A stretch of DNA of 64,000 nucleotides from Rhodeus uyekii (GCA_037043235.1 JAWRVZ010000025.1:2445501-2509500); one strand, 5' to 3'; counted from the stretch's first letter, positions 49,358 through 61,800 are shown. A program made the numbers and translations. Notes: a model not told the origin generated them from the sequence alone.

Positions 49358-50720
49358 GTGTCAGGACCCACTTATCGTTGTAATCATACCTTAGATCTAA
49401 TATTTTTGCATGGATTCAATGTTTATGCTTTTGAAATTCTGTAGCAAAGTGATGACATCTCAGATCATTATTTAATCACATTTACATTATCTTTAGTCAA
49501 AGCTGAAAATCTAACTCCCTGTTAAAAATATAGTAGAACTATCACTTCTAACACTAAAGATAGCGTTATAAATAACCCTCCTAATTAGTTTCATCTACTC
49601 AGGCCACGTCCACACGAAGCCGGTGCATTCCCTATCCGATCATAAACACGGCGTCGGCGCAGAAATATCAGCGTCCCCACGAAACCACTAAAACCGACTG
49701 AGAACAGTGTATTATATATGCCAGACCAGTATGGGGCGCTGTAATTCTGCCACAGAAAATACACTATACACAGAGAAGAAGACTTTGAGCATGCGCATTG
49801 TTGTTGCTGTTCAGTGTTGCCAGAGTTCTAGTTACCTTTTGGTCACGTCCGACCGGGAAAAAATGCATTGGGTTGGTTGATAAAATGTGGGATGGTTTTT
49901 GATGGATAAAATCGCTCAACATTTTTCATTACTTATAAGAGTACGCACTTCGGGATGGTACTTTTTAAATGGGCGTGTTTTAATCTGTAGTTGGGCTGGA
50001 AATCTTCAGTCCTATCTGGCAACACTGTTGCTGTTAGTGTGGACGGGCCCTGAGCATCTCAAAAAGCTTAGAAGAACGTGATGGTGCAACATAAACTATT
50101 AATGCTCTCTATTCCAACACCTTATCCACCAAAGCACTAAATGATTTAACTCCCCAATACTTGAGTGAGCTCTTAAGACATTATTTTCCTTCACGTCTAT
50201 AGGAATCCCAAAATTCTTGACAGTGGACAATCAACATCAACTGCTCCAGGTCAATCCTGCTCAGGAAGCAGACACAGTGTCCGATTATATCTAGATATAA
50301 AATACAAATACAAAATCTCTTCAATCTGGCATACACATAACAAAGAATACATATTTACAATGAAAATCATGTACTTTAAAATGATTGTTACGCTACATAA
50401 ATAATACATTTTTGTATGTTGGCCAGAGGAGAACTGCTCCCCCAACTAAGCCTGGTTTCTCCCAAGTATTGTTTTTTTTTTTTTACATTTCTCTTTTCTG
50501 TCACCTGCTTTTGTTTGTGTTTGTGTTCCTTGTGCCTTGTTCCTTCTTCTCTGGCATTCTTAGTTGGGGACACTTAACAGTTCTGCTCTCCTAGAGCTGA
50601 TGTACAGCCAAAACTCTGTTGCATTATTTTCCTGTTATCTCTGTAAAGCTGCTTTGAAACAGTCACTATTGTAAAAAAAAAAGTCGTATATAGAGTAGGT
50701 AACTTGACTTCACCAAACAG
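49358..50720 (+). pseudogene. LINE remnant with endonuclease and 3' end, interrupted by a hAT MITE
   Basis: Left of the MITE, plus-strand translation near 49447-49515 reads SDDISDHYLITFTLSL, which carries the SDH motif of LINE-type apurinic endonucleases. Right of it, 50135-50195 reads KALNDLTPQYLSELLRHYFP, typical of the C-terminal end of the LINE ORF. The 3' tail (50635-50710) reads GTAAAGCTGCTTTGAAACAG and ends near GTAACTTGACTT. The reverse transcriptase body is missing, so there was an internal deletion as well as the MITE insertion at 49600-50052. The clade (Rex1, L2 or other) is not decided. Confidence 0.6.
49600..50052 (-). mobile_element. hAT-like MITE 1, inserted in the LINE
   Basis: The outer ends are mirrored: CAGGCCACGTCCACACG on the left and GTGTGGACGGGCCCTG on the right. 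The interior is nearly identical, in reverse complement, to 52650-53082 and includes GGTCACGTCCGACCGGGAAA and TGAGCATGCGCATTGTTGTT. It lacks about 200 bases near one end that are present in MITE 2. A clean 8-bp target duplication is not readable, so hAT is assigned from the ends only. Confidence 0.65.
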
Positions 50721-52123
50721 TTCAGAAATTCTAAGAAATTTTTTTCATGCGTCCAGACCAGTAGGTAGTGCTGTGATGAAAGTACTCAGGTCATGCTTGG
50801 TCATCTTTTATCTCAATATGCTAAAGCATTGAAGAGATATATATTCTCACGTCTGTTTTGTCGTGTTCTTCATATAATTTGTTTTTGCAAGCTATTTTAA
50901 TGTTTTGACTAATCAGTTTGAATTCCATAACTTTTTGGCACGGTGAGAAGATGATCTGGTTTGATTTTTTGTGAAAATCAGAGCATTCATCCAATAATCC
51001 TTATATCAATATCTCACAGTTTTCATAAAAGTATTAATCAGCACAAATGCTTTCAACATTGATAAATCAAATAAACATTTCTTGAGGAAAACAATTTTAA
51101 ATTGTGTTGATATATTTTACAATATGACTGACATATGGATGGATGGGTTTCTAAATTTAGTCTTTAGTTGTATCAATTGTCTATGCAACTGAAGACCACA
51201 CAAAATACAGACTACTTCTGGCAAAGTGAGGCACTCTCAAATAATATCCTGAAGATTGATTATGTTTTACAAATAATTGCTTTCTAGCAGCTGGTTTCTA
51301 CATCTGTTATGCTCATAGCACTGATGTTCATGACACTTATTTAGTTTAGCTTGACAAATCCCAGTACAAGTAACTGATGAAAAACTTTTCATGATGCTTA
51401 TTGCTTGTTCTTGATTGATGTCAGTCATTTGTATTCAAAGGAATATCACAGGGCTCTGATTCCTCCAGTGTAAGACTGGTTTCTAAGATTTATTTTCTAA
51501 AACTCTAAATCATACCAACATGGTCCAGGAGTCCAATTATTCTTTGTGTCCAGTACACAGAGCCTATTCTTTGTGTCAGACCTGTATTTTTAATTGCTGT
51601 TCCATGTGTCGTCTGGTTCTGGGACTGTTCCACTGCATCAGTGCTCACAGAGAGGAGACGTCAATGCACACAGCTCTTTATAATATTTTCTACATCACCA
51701 TTAAAACTATAAATAGTTTGATTGCCTCCGTGTTCAAAATAAGTAGGTATTTATTAAACAGAAATTAACTCAGGTACTACAAAGGCAGAAACAACCTAAA
51801 TGTTAATACTGTTTTATATATTTCATATTTTTATATTAATACACAAAAAAAAATAGATGATGACACCTGATATTATTGGGAAATGAGCCACAGTGATGCA
51901 CCTGTCCATGCAGAAACTGTAAAACAGCTCATTTAAATTGTTTTGCTACAGACGCATGCAACCAAAGCTGCTTCTTAAAATACCAATGACAGATTCACAG
52001 CAGCGAAAAAGAACAGAAGACACAGCAGAAGCGTTTAGTCATCAACGAGAAAAAGAGAGTCCTCCATATGCATCTGTTCATCATGTTGAACTTTTCAACT
52101 GTCTGTTTTGTAGTCCACAACAG

Positions 52124-52125
<2 letters not shown>
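50721..52125. other. AT-rich unassigned sequence
   Basis: No exon or RNA gene is recognised. It lies between the two members of the inverted hAT-like MITE pair. Confidence 0.4.

Positions 52126-52170
<45 letters not shown>
52126..52170. repeat. (GA)n microsatellite
   Basis: About 22 uninterrupted GA units. The Arg/Glu-rich ORFs crossing it are artefacts of the repeat. Confidence 0.95.
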
Positions 52171-52172
<2 letters not shown>

Positions 52173-52408
52173 CAGGGAAGTACAGTTTCCTTAGGGAAGA
52201 ACACTTCCTTAAAGATATTATCACCTGCAGTCATCTATGGCAGAAACTTAAGCTGTTTTCCTGTTTATTTGGCACAGCCCAGCCTCAATGTTTGTCTCAT
52301 CAGAAAAGCTTCTCAGGATATAAACAGAATAACAGTAACTTTACCACATTATCTCATCGGTAGTCTTGTGTAGCCAGACCTTCAGCCTGACAATCTCCAT
52401 AGAAACTA
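52171..52408. other. Unassigned sequence
   Basis: Short AT-rich stretch between the GA repeat and the second hAT-like MITE. Nothing else is recognised. Confidence 0.35.
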
Positions 52409-53082
52409 AGGGCCCGTCCACACGGAGACGCGTATCACTGTATCCGTATACATTTCTTATGGGATTGGCGTTCCGTCCACACGGATCCGGCGTTTTGGGA
52501 GACTGAATCCGCTCTCTTTTGATACCGGGTCCTGAAGTGGATAGATCTGAATCCGACACCTTTGCGGTTTCGTGTGGACGGCCAATCCATATATTTTTTG
52601 TGAACTGATGATGTCATCACATCACGTGTCGGCTCCGTCACACATAACAGCAACAGTGTTGCCAGATTAGACCGAAGATTTCCAGCCCAACTACAGCTTA
52701 AAACCCGCCCGTTTAAAAAAGAACCATCCCAAACTGCGTACTCTAATAAATAATGAAAAATGTTGAGCGATTTTATGCATCAAAAACCATCCCACATTTT
52801 ATCAACCAGCCCAATGCATTTTTTCCCGGTCGGACGTGACCAAAAGGTAACTAGCAATCTGGCAACACTGAACAGCAACAACAATGCGCATGCTCAAAGT
52901 CTTCTTCTCTGTGTATAGTGTATTTTCTGTGGCAGAATTACAGCGCCCCATACTGGTCTGGCATATATACTACACCATTATCAGTCGGTTTTAGTGGTCT
53001 CGAGTGGACGCTGATATTTCTTGCGCCGACGCCGTGTTTATGATCGGATAGGGAATGCACCGGCTTCGTGTGGACGTGGCCT
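52409..53082 (+). mobile_element. hAT-like MITE 2, the longer copy
   Basis: The left end is GGGCCCGTCCACACGG. The right end reads GTGTGGACGTGGCC, the mirror of MITE 1's left end. It carries an extra segment of about 200 bases (52425-52640) that includes two further CGTCCACACGG/CGTGTGGACGG motifs, as if ends were duplicated internally. Identity with MITE 1 over the shared part looks well above 90% by eye. CTAAG occurs on both sides but a full 8-bp duplication is not seen. Confidence 0.65.
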
Positions 53083-53791
53083 AAGAGGCCATGTAAAGCA
53101 ACCAATCACAGTGTGTTTTGTCTAGCATCATGTTTAGGGGTGTAAACATGTAAATTTGATGTCCTTACAATAAAAGACCATCGTGAAAAAAATCCCCTAC
53201 AGATTTTTTAAGATATTTTTGATAGTCCATCGTTTAGTTGATGATGATAAGCACTCAACTTTACAGTTCACGACGGCTTTCATTTTCCATGAGGGGGCAT
53301 GGTAGCTTTGTTTCTAGGTGGACCGTTAAAGAGTGCGACGCACATGCTCTCCAGAAATCCTGTAGAATTCAACCGATCAGATGATGACTTCAAAACTCCA
53401 GAGTTTTTTTTTTTCATTTTTGTGTGCCTTATGCTTCAGACGTTCAGCTAGCGGTCCATAGACATGTCCAATCTCATCTATGACCAAAGGTTAAAACATT
53501 TCTTGCTATATGTCAGGCACATGACAACTCCTGCTGGGGTCCTCTATTCAGAATGCTTCACATCATGCTGTCAACACTGCACTTTAAAGCACAGGACTTT
53601 TTTATTTATTTTTTATATGGGAGGAGAACTATACTTTAAGCTCTTGCAAAAATGTTTAAATCATCTAGATGTCTTCAATCTCTGGATATACAGGAATGTA
53701 AGGTTGCCCTGAAATAAATAATGGTTAAATAGACTTCCTTTATGTGACTTTAAACATGTAACCTGTAAAAGTGTAATAACAAAAAAAAAAA
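53083..53791. other. Unassigned sequence
   Basis: No exon or repeat is recognised. Confidence 0.35.
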
Positions 53792-54715
53792 CAGTAATAC
53801 CTCGGTTTACCAGTTTAATTCGTTCCAAGAGCGAGCTCGAAAACCAAAATGCTCGTACACCAAAACAATTTCCCCCATAAGAATGTATTAAAAATCAATT
53901 AATTCGTTCCACACGACCATAAATGCCCATTTTAAATATTTTGTTTTTGTTTTACCCTATTAATTACAGTTAAAATTATAAACATTAAGATCTCATATAA
54001 ATACTAATTAGTATTGACAATTAAACTCTAAAAAATACTTGACAATTTACTGTAACTCACTTTGAGCAGCGTCTGCTTGCATGAAGGAGATGAGAGATAG
54101 AGGAGGGAGGAGGAAAACACAAAACTTGGATTCAAGTGCAAATGAGTGAATTTGTTATAATAGTGCAGAAAACAAACGAAGTGATAATTCAGAGTGAAAG
54201 TCGTGGAACGGGAGACGCATGCACACGCGAGCGACCACCGCGAGCTCCGGAGTGGAGAGAAGTGAGGCAGATGATATGACAATCAAGGTGTCCCACTCAC
54301 ACAGACAGGCAGAACTAGGAGACAATTGAATGAAATTCATGATAAATGAATTCATGAACCACATATATATTTCACTACGTGAACATTAGCGATCACAATT
54401 AATTCATGTTATCACTTCTAAAAGTATCACTGTGGTGAATGATGCAGCCAAACAGAGGGAGGCTGAGAGAATGAATGATTTAAGGGGTGATAAAGGGGTT
54501 GGAACTGCGTGACTGTGTTATGAGAGGCTGTCATTAGGATATTTCCAGTAAAAATGCCCGCGAAGATGCTGAGCGTTAGGACAAAAATGCGAGTGGGTGA
54601 GAGAAAAATTTGCTCGTACAAATGCAAATACAATGCTCGTAAACTGATTCGACCCTCCATGCTCGTAAACCGATTTGCTCGTATACCAAGTCGCTCGTAA
54701 ACCAAGGTACTACTG
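53792..54715. mobile_element. Pogo-like MITE, second family (924 bp)
   Basis: The left end is CAGTAATACCTCGGTTTAC, and the reverse complement of the right end is CAGTAGTACCTTGGTTTACG. The right end is flanked by TA. The left flank is AA, so the target duplication has mutated. Repeated GCTCGTAAACC-type motifs occur near the right end. It has no transposase and is related to 29475-30142 through the TTCGTTCC...GAGCTCG block. Confidence 0.7.
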
Positions 54716-56051
54716 TAATGAATGTTTTCCTTGTAAAGAGTATTTCTTTAAGAGTATGAACAGCTTCAAAAGGGATACTACAGTTTTCTCAGAAGGATTT
54801 CACTGTTTTAAACTTTTCTGTTATCAGTCTGCATGCAGATTACCACTTTTAATCATCCATAAAAGAAAATTGTTCTTCTCTTTTCAAAGTAATTACAATT
54901 AAATTGTGACTGGAGTTTCAAGCTTAAAAAGATACAAGTAATGGATCATAAAAGTGGTTCATAAAACCGTGCACTATACACCAAGACTTCTGAAGTCATG
55001 TTTCATTCATAAATCATTTTGTTTGTGAGAAACAGACATAAAAATAGTTTGATAGTTAGTTAAAATCGTATCACTTCTTGAGAATCCCATTAATTATGCA
55101 TGAATCATTCTTTTGAGATGGATTTGTTCTCATATTTTGCTCTGTTTTTGAAGCTTGACCAGTACAATTCTCTTTTTGTACATTATGGAAGTAAAAACTT
55201 GGGTTTGGAATGATTTAAAGGTTTTACTCATGTTGACAAGGGTGATGATAAATATAAATTTATGTCTTTAAGCATTAGTACAGAAATGTTGATGATTCCT
55301 GGAGAAATAGGCAGAAAATATCTGAGGTTAAAAAGAAAAGAAAAAGAAAAAAGGCTGAGATGGAGACTTCTCAGGTCTGCATGTCATCTGAGAGGGACAT
55401 TTCCCACTGTTTTATGAACCCTGATGTAGAAACCTGGCAAATATATTTTCCCCACTTCTCTCCCAATAACCCCTTCATGCACTCTCTCAAACATCTACTT
55501 TCTTTCATTATTCTTTTGTCCCTTTTTTTGCTTTCTTTCATGAAATAAATGAAAGAAAGTTTCTATGATCTATTCCTCTCTCTGTTTGATCCATTCCCGA
55601 AGATATGTTTTCTATCTGAGTGATGAAAGTGTCTCACTGTCCCAATGGATCCAGAATCAACAAAGCATAAGGCTGATGGATGTGTCTCTCATTATTTTCC
55701 TGTTTCAGTGCTGTTATGTTATGTTATGTTAAAATGCTTAACCTGAATGACTGAGCGATGACAGCAGGGCTTCTTGGTGTGTTTGTCCTGCTCGGTTGAA
55801 ATCATACTAAAGCAGGAAGAACAGAAAGGCACATTTTTGAAGGACACCACATAACGCTGTCTGCAGGGTTCTAACTTACTTTTAAAGATGTCTTTAATAT
55901 ATATCTTAATCAATGAACAGATTTTAGCATTCTCAATTCTTAACTTTCTTTATAGATTATTTCTATAGAATATATTGTCAATAATATTTTACATTTTAAT
56001 CATGACAACTATCTGAACAGTGTAAGCATGTTAATGGATATATTAATATTA
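54716..56051. other. AT-rich unassigned sequence
   Basis: Short ATGTT repeats lie near 55713-55730. No exon or RNA gene is recognised. The last TA is the target site of the next transposon. Confidence 0.4.
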
Positions 56052-56454
56052 CAGTTTTTCTCTAATGCTAAAACACAAAATCCAATCCTCTAAACCAAAT
56101 GACCAGTTGTCTAAACACATTTACTAAATCTAGCCATCATTTTCCAATATCATGAACACATTTCACATGAAGACACAATTCACAAAACACAATCCTCCTT
56201 TCTCATAAATCTTAACACATTTTTCCTTGCCAAAACACAAGCTGCAAAACATCTCTTCTCATATTCTCAAATGAAAGCTCATGTGATGCAAAATGCTTGC
56301 CACAGTCAGCAATATTTGAACACAATGAACACATCTGGCGTCATTCATTACACACAACAACTCAAAATTGAAGACACTTGTTGCTAATGCTGTGACCACA
56401 TGTATCAAAGCAAGTTCAGCATGCACAGTTTGCTGAAGATTCCAAACAAATACA

Positions 56455-57576
56455 ATGGATGAAGGCAGAGTCAAGGGAAGAGGAATTCGAGTCAGAGGAG
56501 AGAGAAGAGCTGGCCATGGAAGAAGAGGAGGAGGCCAACAAGGGAGAGAAGGTCCAGGAGGGAGAGCAAGACAACCTTGCACCATCAATACAGACGAGAT
56601 GCGATCAGCAATCATTGACCATGTCATTGTCCATGGCATGACAATGGCTGAAGCAGGACTAAGAGTCCATCCAAACCGGAGTATGTTCACCGTGGCCACC
56701 ATTATGAGGGCATTCAGACAACACAACAGGTATTGTACTCTATTGCTTTATTTGTCACAATACAATTTTACAAGCCTTTGAAAGTAGTCTCTTGGTGTGA
56801 GAAGGTTCGTGAGAACAACCTCATCAGACTCCGGGAGATTAGAGACAAAGTCATTGCCGATAATGTCAACTTTGAGAGCATTGATGTCAGCTTGACCACA
56901 ATAGACCGAGTTCTCCGGCGCCAAAAGATGCGGATGAAACCGGTCTATAGGGTTCCCTTTGAGCACAACTCTGCGCGACACAAAGACTTACATTACGAGT
57001 ATGTGCAAGTATACATCCATGTTCACAGCACAGTTAGAGGACATACTGTGTTTCTCAGTGGCCTACATTACTTCTGGACAATACTGTGCAACCTGATTGA
57101 CTGTTGTTCTGAACACCTGTGCACTTTCACATTTTCACAGAGGATATTACAGTTGGATGTGATGGCCAGACCTCATGAGTACCTTTTCCTGCATGAGGCT
57201 GGCTTCAACCTGCAGAAACTAAGGCAAAGAGGCCGTAACATCATTGGCCAAAGAGCCATCAATGAGGTTCCTGGCAAACGGGGGGGTAATATTACTCTTT
57301 GTACTCCATGGGTTTGGAGGGGCTTGTCTACCAGTATTCTATCCTTGGGTCTCACAACACCCAATGTCTCCTCACCTTCCTAGAGGAGCTAAAAACCATC
57401 CTCCTGGACCGCTAACAACACCATCCTGGGCCCGCACATCACATTTATGTGATCATTTGGGATAATGTACGCTTCCACAGAACAAACCAAATCAGAGAGT
57501 GGTTCACCACCAACAGTAAACACTTTTTAAACGTCTGTCTGCCACTCTACTCCCTTTTCCTGAACTCTATAGAGGA
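56455..57576 (+). pseudogene. IS630/Tc1/mariner-type transposase, split by introns and frame breaks
   Basis: Exon 1 starts at ATG 56455 with a Gly/Arg-rich region, then RSAIIDHVIVHGMTMAEAGL, a helix-turn-helix-like part, up to RQHNR near 56729. A possible donor GTATTG follows. Exon 2 carries ESIDVSLTTIDRVLRRQKMR, then VYRVPFEHNSARHKDLHYEY. An intron at 57009-57140 fits GT...AG (donor GTATAC, acceptor TTTTCACAG). Exon 3 gives PHEYLFLHEAGFNLQKLRQR, where the first catalytic Asp (normally DEAGFN) is His. Frame then shifts; the second catalytic block reads VIIWDNVRFHRTNQIREW near 57439-57495. The third block reads SLFLNSIEE instead of the usual PFLNPIEE, and the gene ends abruptly at the insertion. 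The family in fish is recognised from memory. Confidence 0.7.
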
Positions 57577-57780
57577 GTGGTCCCCAACCGGTCCATGAGC
57601 GGCTGCAAGCGGCTGTGGTGCTGTAGCTTTGGCGGTGAGGAGGTGTGTTTCGCTTCCCCGTCAGAAGTTCAGCGGAGTTTCGCTCCCCCCCTCAACAAAT
57701 TGCGGTGTGTGTGTGTGGTGTGAATAAAGTAAATAAAAAAACTTCACATCCTGATCATGTTTTCAAAAGTACTGTTGTGT
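57577..57780. mobile_element. Fragment of a hAT-like insertion in the transposase 3' end
   Basis: Begins TGGTCCCCAACCGGTCC, similar to the common CAGTGGTCCCCAACC hAT terminus, and is clearly more GC-rich than the flanks. It replaces the expected transposase C-terminus. No matching right end is visible, so extent and class are uncertain. Confidence 0.35.
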
Positions 57781-58190
57781 GCAATAAATTTTTGCATCGA
57801 GTTGTGTTACAGTAGTGTACATGCAGAATTTACTATAGATTTATACTCTTCATATGAAACTCAACATATAAATGCCTAATCCTCTGCAGAGATATAAGAA
57901 GATTCATTACTGTAAAGTTTCTCAAAAATATGCATTGGCAGTTATGAAACAAAAAACCTTCTCACAAATTGAGCATTGTGTTTTCAATTGTTTTGCTGTA
58001 GTGTGTAATGATGTGCATAGTGTTTACATTTTTGAAAGCTTCGAGCTGTTCTTTTGGTGTGAAAGTTTGAGTTTTGAAGTGAGAAGGTGTGGTTGTGTTT
58101 ATGTAGCTTTAGAAAAGGTTGTTGTATTTAGACATTGGGGAACATGGAGGAAACGTTTGTGAAATGTGTTTTAGCATTTGAGAAAAACTG

Positions 58191-58591
58191 TAATGTATTC
58201 GACATCTTGGTGGACCAGATATGCAATCCTGCTGCTGTTGATTATTTCTAATGCTTCATGGAAAATATGAATTTGCTACTGCCAATAGATGTACAGACGT
58301 ACCAGATGTACTGCTGTGAGTATGTAAGAAATGCTGCATAAATACGGATACTCGTCCCATAACAGATCTACGCAGGTGGAGCTGGGGAGGTGGATGGTGT
58401 CACAAGATCTCAGACAGTGATTTACAGGACTTGCATGCAGTGAAAACACTTAACCAGACTGTTTAAATGTTAAGCAAGCAATATCATTGGCCTTAATCAG
58501 CACAAGCTAAATAAATGATGTGATTGCTAGTAGATTGTATGTATATATGTATGTATGTATGTATAGGATGAATCAGCTTGTGCATCTAGAA
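58191..58591. other. Unassigned sequence with a TATG microsatellite
   Basis: (TATG)n run at about 58541-58564. The last eight bases (58584-58591, ATCTAGAA) are the left target duplication of the next MITE. Confidence 0.45.
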
Positions 58592-58853
58592 CAGGGGTGG
58601 CCAACCCTCCTTGACTGCTCTTTTGCGGCTCTTCAGTCTCCACATGTTCTGTATTTACAATCGCAATTTTTTTTAACAGAACCTCTCGTGCGATTTAATG
58701 AGGCTCCTATTGACTGGCAGGAGCTGCTTTCTGACCGATCGGGAAAAATTGAGCTGATTAACCCCGTCAACAATCGCGAACAGGCCCTTCTTGGCTTTTC
58801 GCAGTCATGAGCTTTTTTTTTTTGGTTGGCCAAAGACAGGTTGGCCACCCCTG
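58592..58853. mobile_element. hAT (Charlie-like) MITE with perfect 8-bp target duplication
   Basis: Starts CAGGGGTGGCCAACC and ends GGTTGGCCACCCCTG, an exact inverted match of 15 bases. ATCTAGAA occurs immediately before (58584-58591) and after (58854-58861). The 262-bp element has no transposase. The 96-codon ORF across it is incidental. Exact ends and duplication suggest a relatively young insertion. Confidence 0.9.
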
Positions 58854-58861
58854 ATCTAGAA

Positions 58862-61800
58862 CATTTAGACTAGCATCCAGAATTGAATTACTGGACCATC
58901 AGTGTAGCAGCAGCACACCAAGTTCCATTTCAAATCAATAAAACAAGCCAGGTAATTCTTGTAATTCTAGTAGGTGTATGCTACATTATCTTGCATATTT
59001 ATTGTCATTTGAAATCATCTGTCACAGCACTAAGCACATATATAGATAGCCCTTGGCTTTCTCCAGCCCCACTGCCATCACCTCTCCACTGCAATGACAG
59101 TAGAGCATGGCTGAGCCGCACAGCAAGCACAAATATGGAAACCAGCCATTTTCATGGTAATAATTGGCACCAGACAATTGTGCAAAAAAAAAAAAAAAAA
59201 TTTCTTCCACATTTCAGCCACCCAGAGTCAGTTCACTCTATTCTTTTTGCTTTTAAATCTATCTTCATTGGATAACCATTGAGAAAACAAACAGATAGAA
59301 GGGACTCTATTTTGTGAAACGAATATAAACTAGACATAATTTACAGAAAGAAGAAAGAAAATCTCTGTGTTAATAACAAGTGATATTTTTTTCTTTCAAT
59401 TAAATTTTTTATACATTAGGGAAAATGTTCAAATTATCCTTTGTATTACAGTATTTATTTATTTGTTTGTTCTGAAACCCAAATACAGTATCTATCCTCA
59501 GACAAATTTGCCATCCTAATACCTGTGCGAATGCACAACTTTCTCTGTGAAATCTGTCTACAAACGTTTTAACAAATATACGATTCATCAATAATTTGAT
59601 GGTACACCCTTTTTTGGCATCAGTGTGTCTTTAGAGAAAGTCACATTTTTGCTTAGAGTGATGAAAGGCTCCTTATATTGAGATATTTTAAGCTTATTTT
59701 TTTGCAAATTACTAACCTTAGGCATGCGGACACTGATTCAGAATATGGTTTTCATTAAGAAAATATTAATTTTCATTAATTTCATCAATTTTAACTAGAA
59801 TAAACCAAATAAATGGTTCACTCAAAATTTCAAATTTACTCATGATTACTACTGTTTTTGTTTGTCTTGTATAAAATTCAACTTAGATAAAAGAGATTCA
59901 CTAGGACTGACCATGAGAACTCTAATCTCACCTCACCTTCATTTCACACAAGTTTCCCGAGAGACAGAAATCGTGACAGGTCTACATAAACAGACATTTT
60001 TTCTGAAGATTAACTGGACCATTGCTGAGCAGTTTCATCTTTTTCGGACTCTCCAGTCCTGTTTATTACTCTTTCAAAGTCTGTTTCATTCCGGTACTTT
60101 CGCAATAATTCTGCAGGTTAGCACTTCCACCTCTGCTGAGACAATAACAGTTCAGAAATTAAATATTAATGCGCGCGGCCCTTCCGGCCTAACCACGAGC
60201 ATTAATCTCAGATCTTTATCCTTCACAGGCACGTGGCCTTGAACACTTTTATGGAGTCACGAGAGACCCTATCTCAGCTTGCTTTAAAAATCTGAAGTGT
60301 TTCTGAGCCTGCCTACAGAAAGGTGAGGAAGAAAAGCTTACCTGCAGACACTCTCCACAACCTAGCATCCATCATTTGAATCAGTTCACACTAGTCAATC
60401 TTTCCTCCCAAGGGCTTTACAGACAAAGTATATGCTCTTATGTCTGCATGACCTCTTGGACCTTAATAAGTGTTGGTTAAACCCTCATCATTGAGAGACT
60501 CGAATGTCTTCACCCAAACAAATGCCTTCACACCCCTACATAATGATTAATGAATGGGTTTTGGACATGTCTTCAGTCTCAAGGGGGACAAGAGTGCAGC
60601 ATTTGTTGCCTCGAAGTCCTATATTTCTCCCAGGAATAGCACAATCACCTGCTAAGGACACTCAAGATTCCTGTGGAGGCAGTACATATTCTTTGCAAGG
60701 CAAGTTGGCAAGTATAGGAAATCCCAGCCAATCAGTGAGCAATAATCTTCCTTTATAATTAGCTGTTCTAAAATGAAACCTATTATATAAAATTCATAAT
60801 TAAAACTAAATAGGAAAAAGGTTATTTGGCTCCTAGACAAGAACTATAACTACCCCTCAAGAGTGGCTATTGTGATTAGCAAGTGTTAATTCACATTGGA
60901 GAGTGTTAATGCTCTCTCTCTCAAACCACCTCGATTCATCAGTGACGCTATTTCCTTGACTTCTCATGCAGCTCATTTAGTGGATTGGACAGCAAAGAAG
61001 TTTAAGGCAATCTAGGGCCCTGAACAGTGTCAACACACTCACGTACAAAGTGAAGCTTTAAGCACTAGTGGATATTACAATTTCGAGGACTAGTGGTGCA
61101 AGTCCATTTTGAAGTTGTATGACAGTAGTAATTTGCTTAGTCATGCATTTTATTTTATAGTTTAACATTTGTGCTTTCTGATTTGTTCATGGATTCGCAG
61201 GTCTCTCTTTATAATTAGACTTGTTTATCCTCTAGTCTTCAGTAGTTAAACCAAAGTCCCATTCAAGGCAGGTACACGTATATTTTAAATAGATAGCATA
61301 AATGTTTATAGAGAAATGACATTAACATAGATTTTAGTTTACCATAAATGATTGTTACTGCATTTTTAAGTACTCTTATACCATATTTCAAAGACAATGG
61401 CTGTCATTTTAAAATAAATTTAAACTAGAACACATTTTTATTTAATTGCAATTGAAATCCAATTAAGTGTCTTAAAACATTTTATTCAGTTTGCACTTAA
61501 AGTATATAAAATTGATTGTAAGTAAAGCCTGATGAAAGATAAAGGTCAATAGTAGAGATTAATGATATATCCAACAGGTAACAGATGGAACAAATGCTAA
61601 CACAAACATAGACTGGACAAATGACAATGGAAACAAAGTGACATGCTGAACAACTGAAACGAATGAAAAATCATATCAGTTTCAATGACACTGGAACAAA
61701 CGTTACACAGGAACTACCAAATGCAAACTAAAAGTCCATGAAAGTGAAACTAAGAACGAACCGAATATCACAGTGTAGTGTCTACAAAGGGAGTGTAACT

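Larger units (their letters stand above)
56052..58190 (+). mobile_element. IS630/Tc1/mariner-like transposon, complete ends (2.1 kb)
   Basis: The left end CAGTTTTTCTCTAATGCTAA and the reverse complement of the right end CAGTTTTTCTCAAATGCTAA match with one mismatch over at least 26 bases. TA flanks both ends (56050-56051 and 58191-58192). Inside is a plus-strand transposase gene in pieces, and a foreign-looking GC-rich insertion after 57576. The intact ends and TA flanks suggest insertion as a unit. Loss of the transposase's last part and of a catalytic Asp makes it non-autonomous. Confidence 0.8.

Noticed and set aside
51938..52373. 141- and 101-codon ORFs with an Arg-Glu repeat
   Set aside because: The repeat block is the (GA)n microsatellite read in frame; flanking codons show no family pattern.
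53970..54705. ORFs at 54028-54282, 54155-54364 and 54427-54705
   Set aside because: They fall inside the TIR-bounded pogo-like MITE and lack transposase motifs.
56259..56726. 155-codon minus-strand ORF
   Set aside because: It is the antisense of transposase exon 1. The plus strand has the recognisable IS630/mariner motifs.
59862..60758. ORFs of 126 and 84 codons as possible exons
   Set aside because: No known motif, no clear splice sites and no bias different from background.
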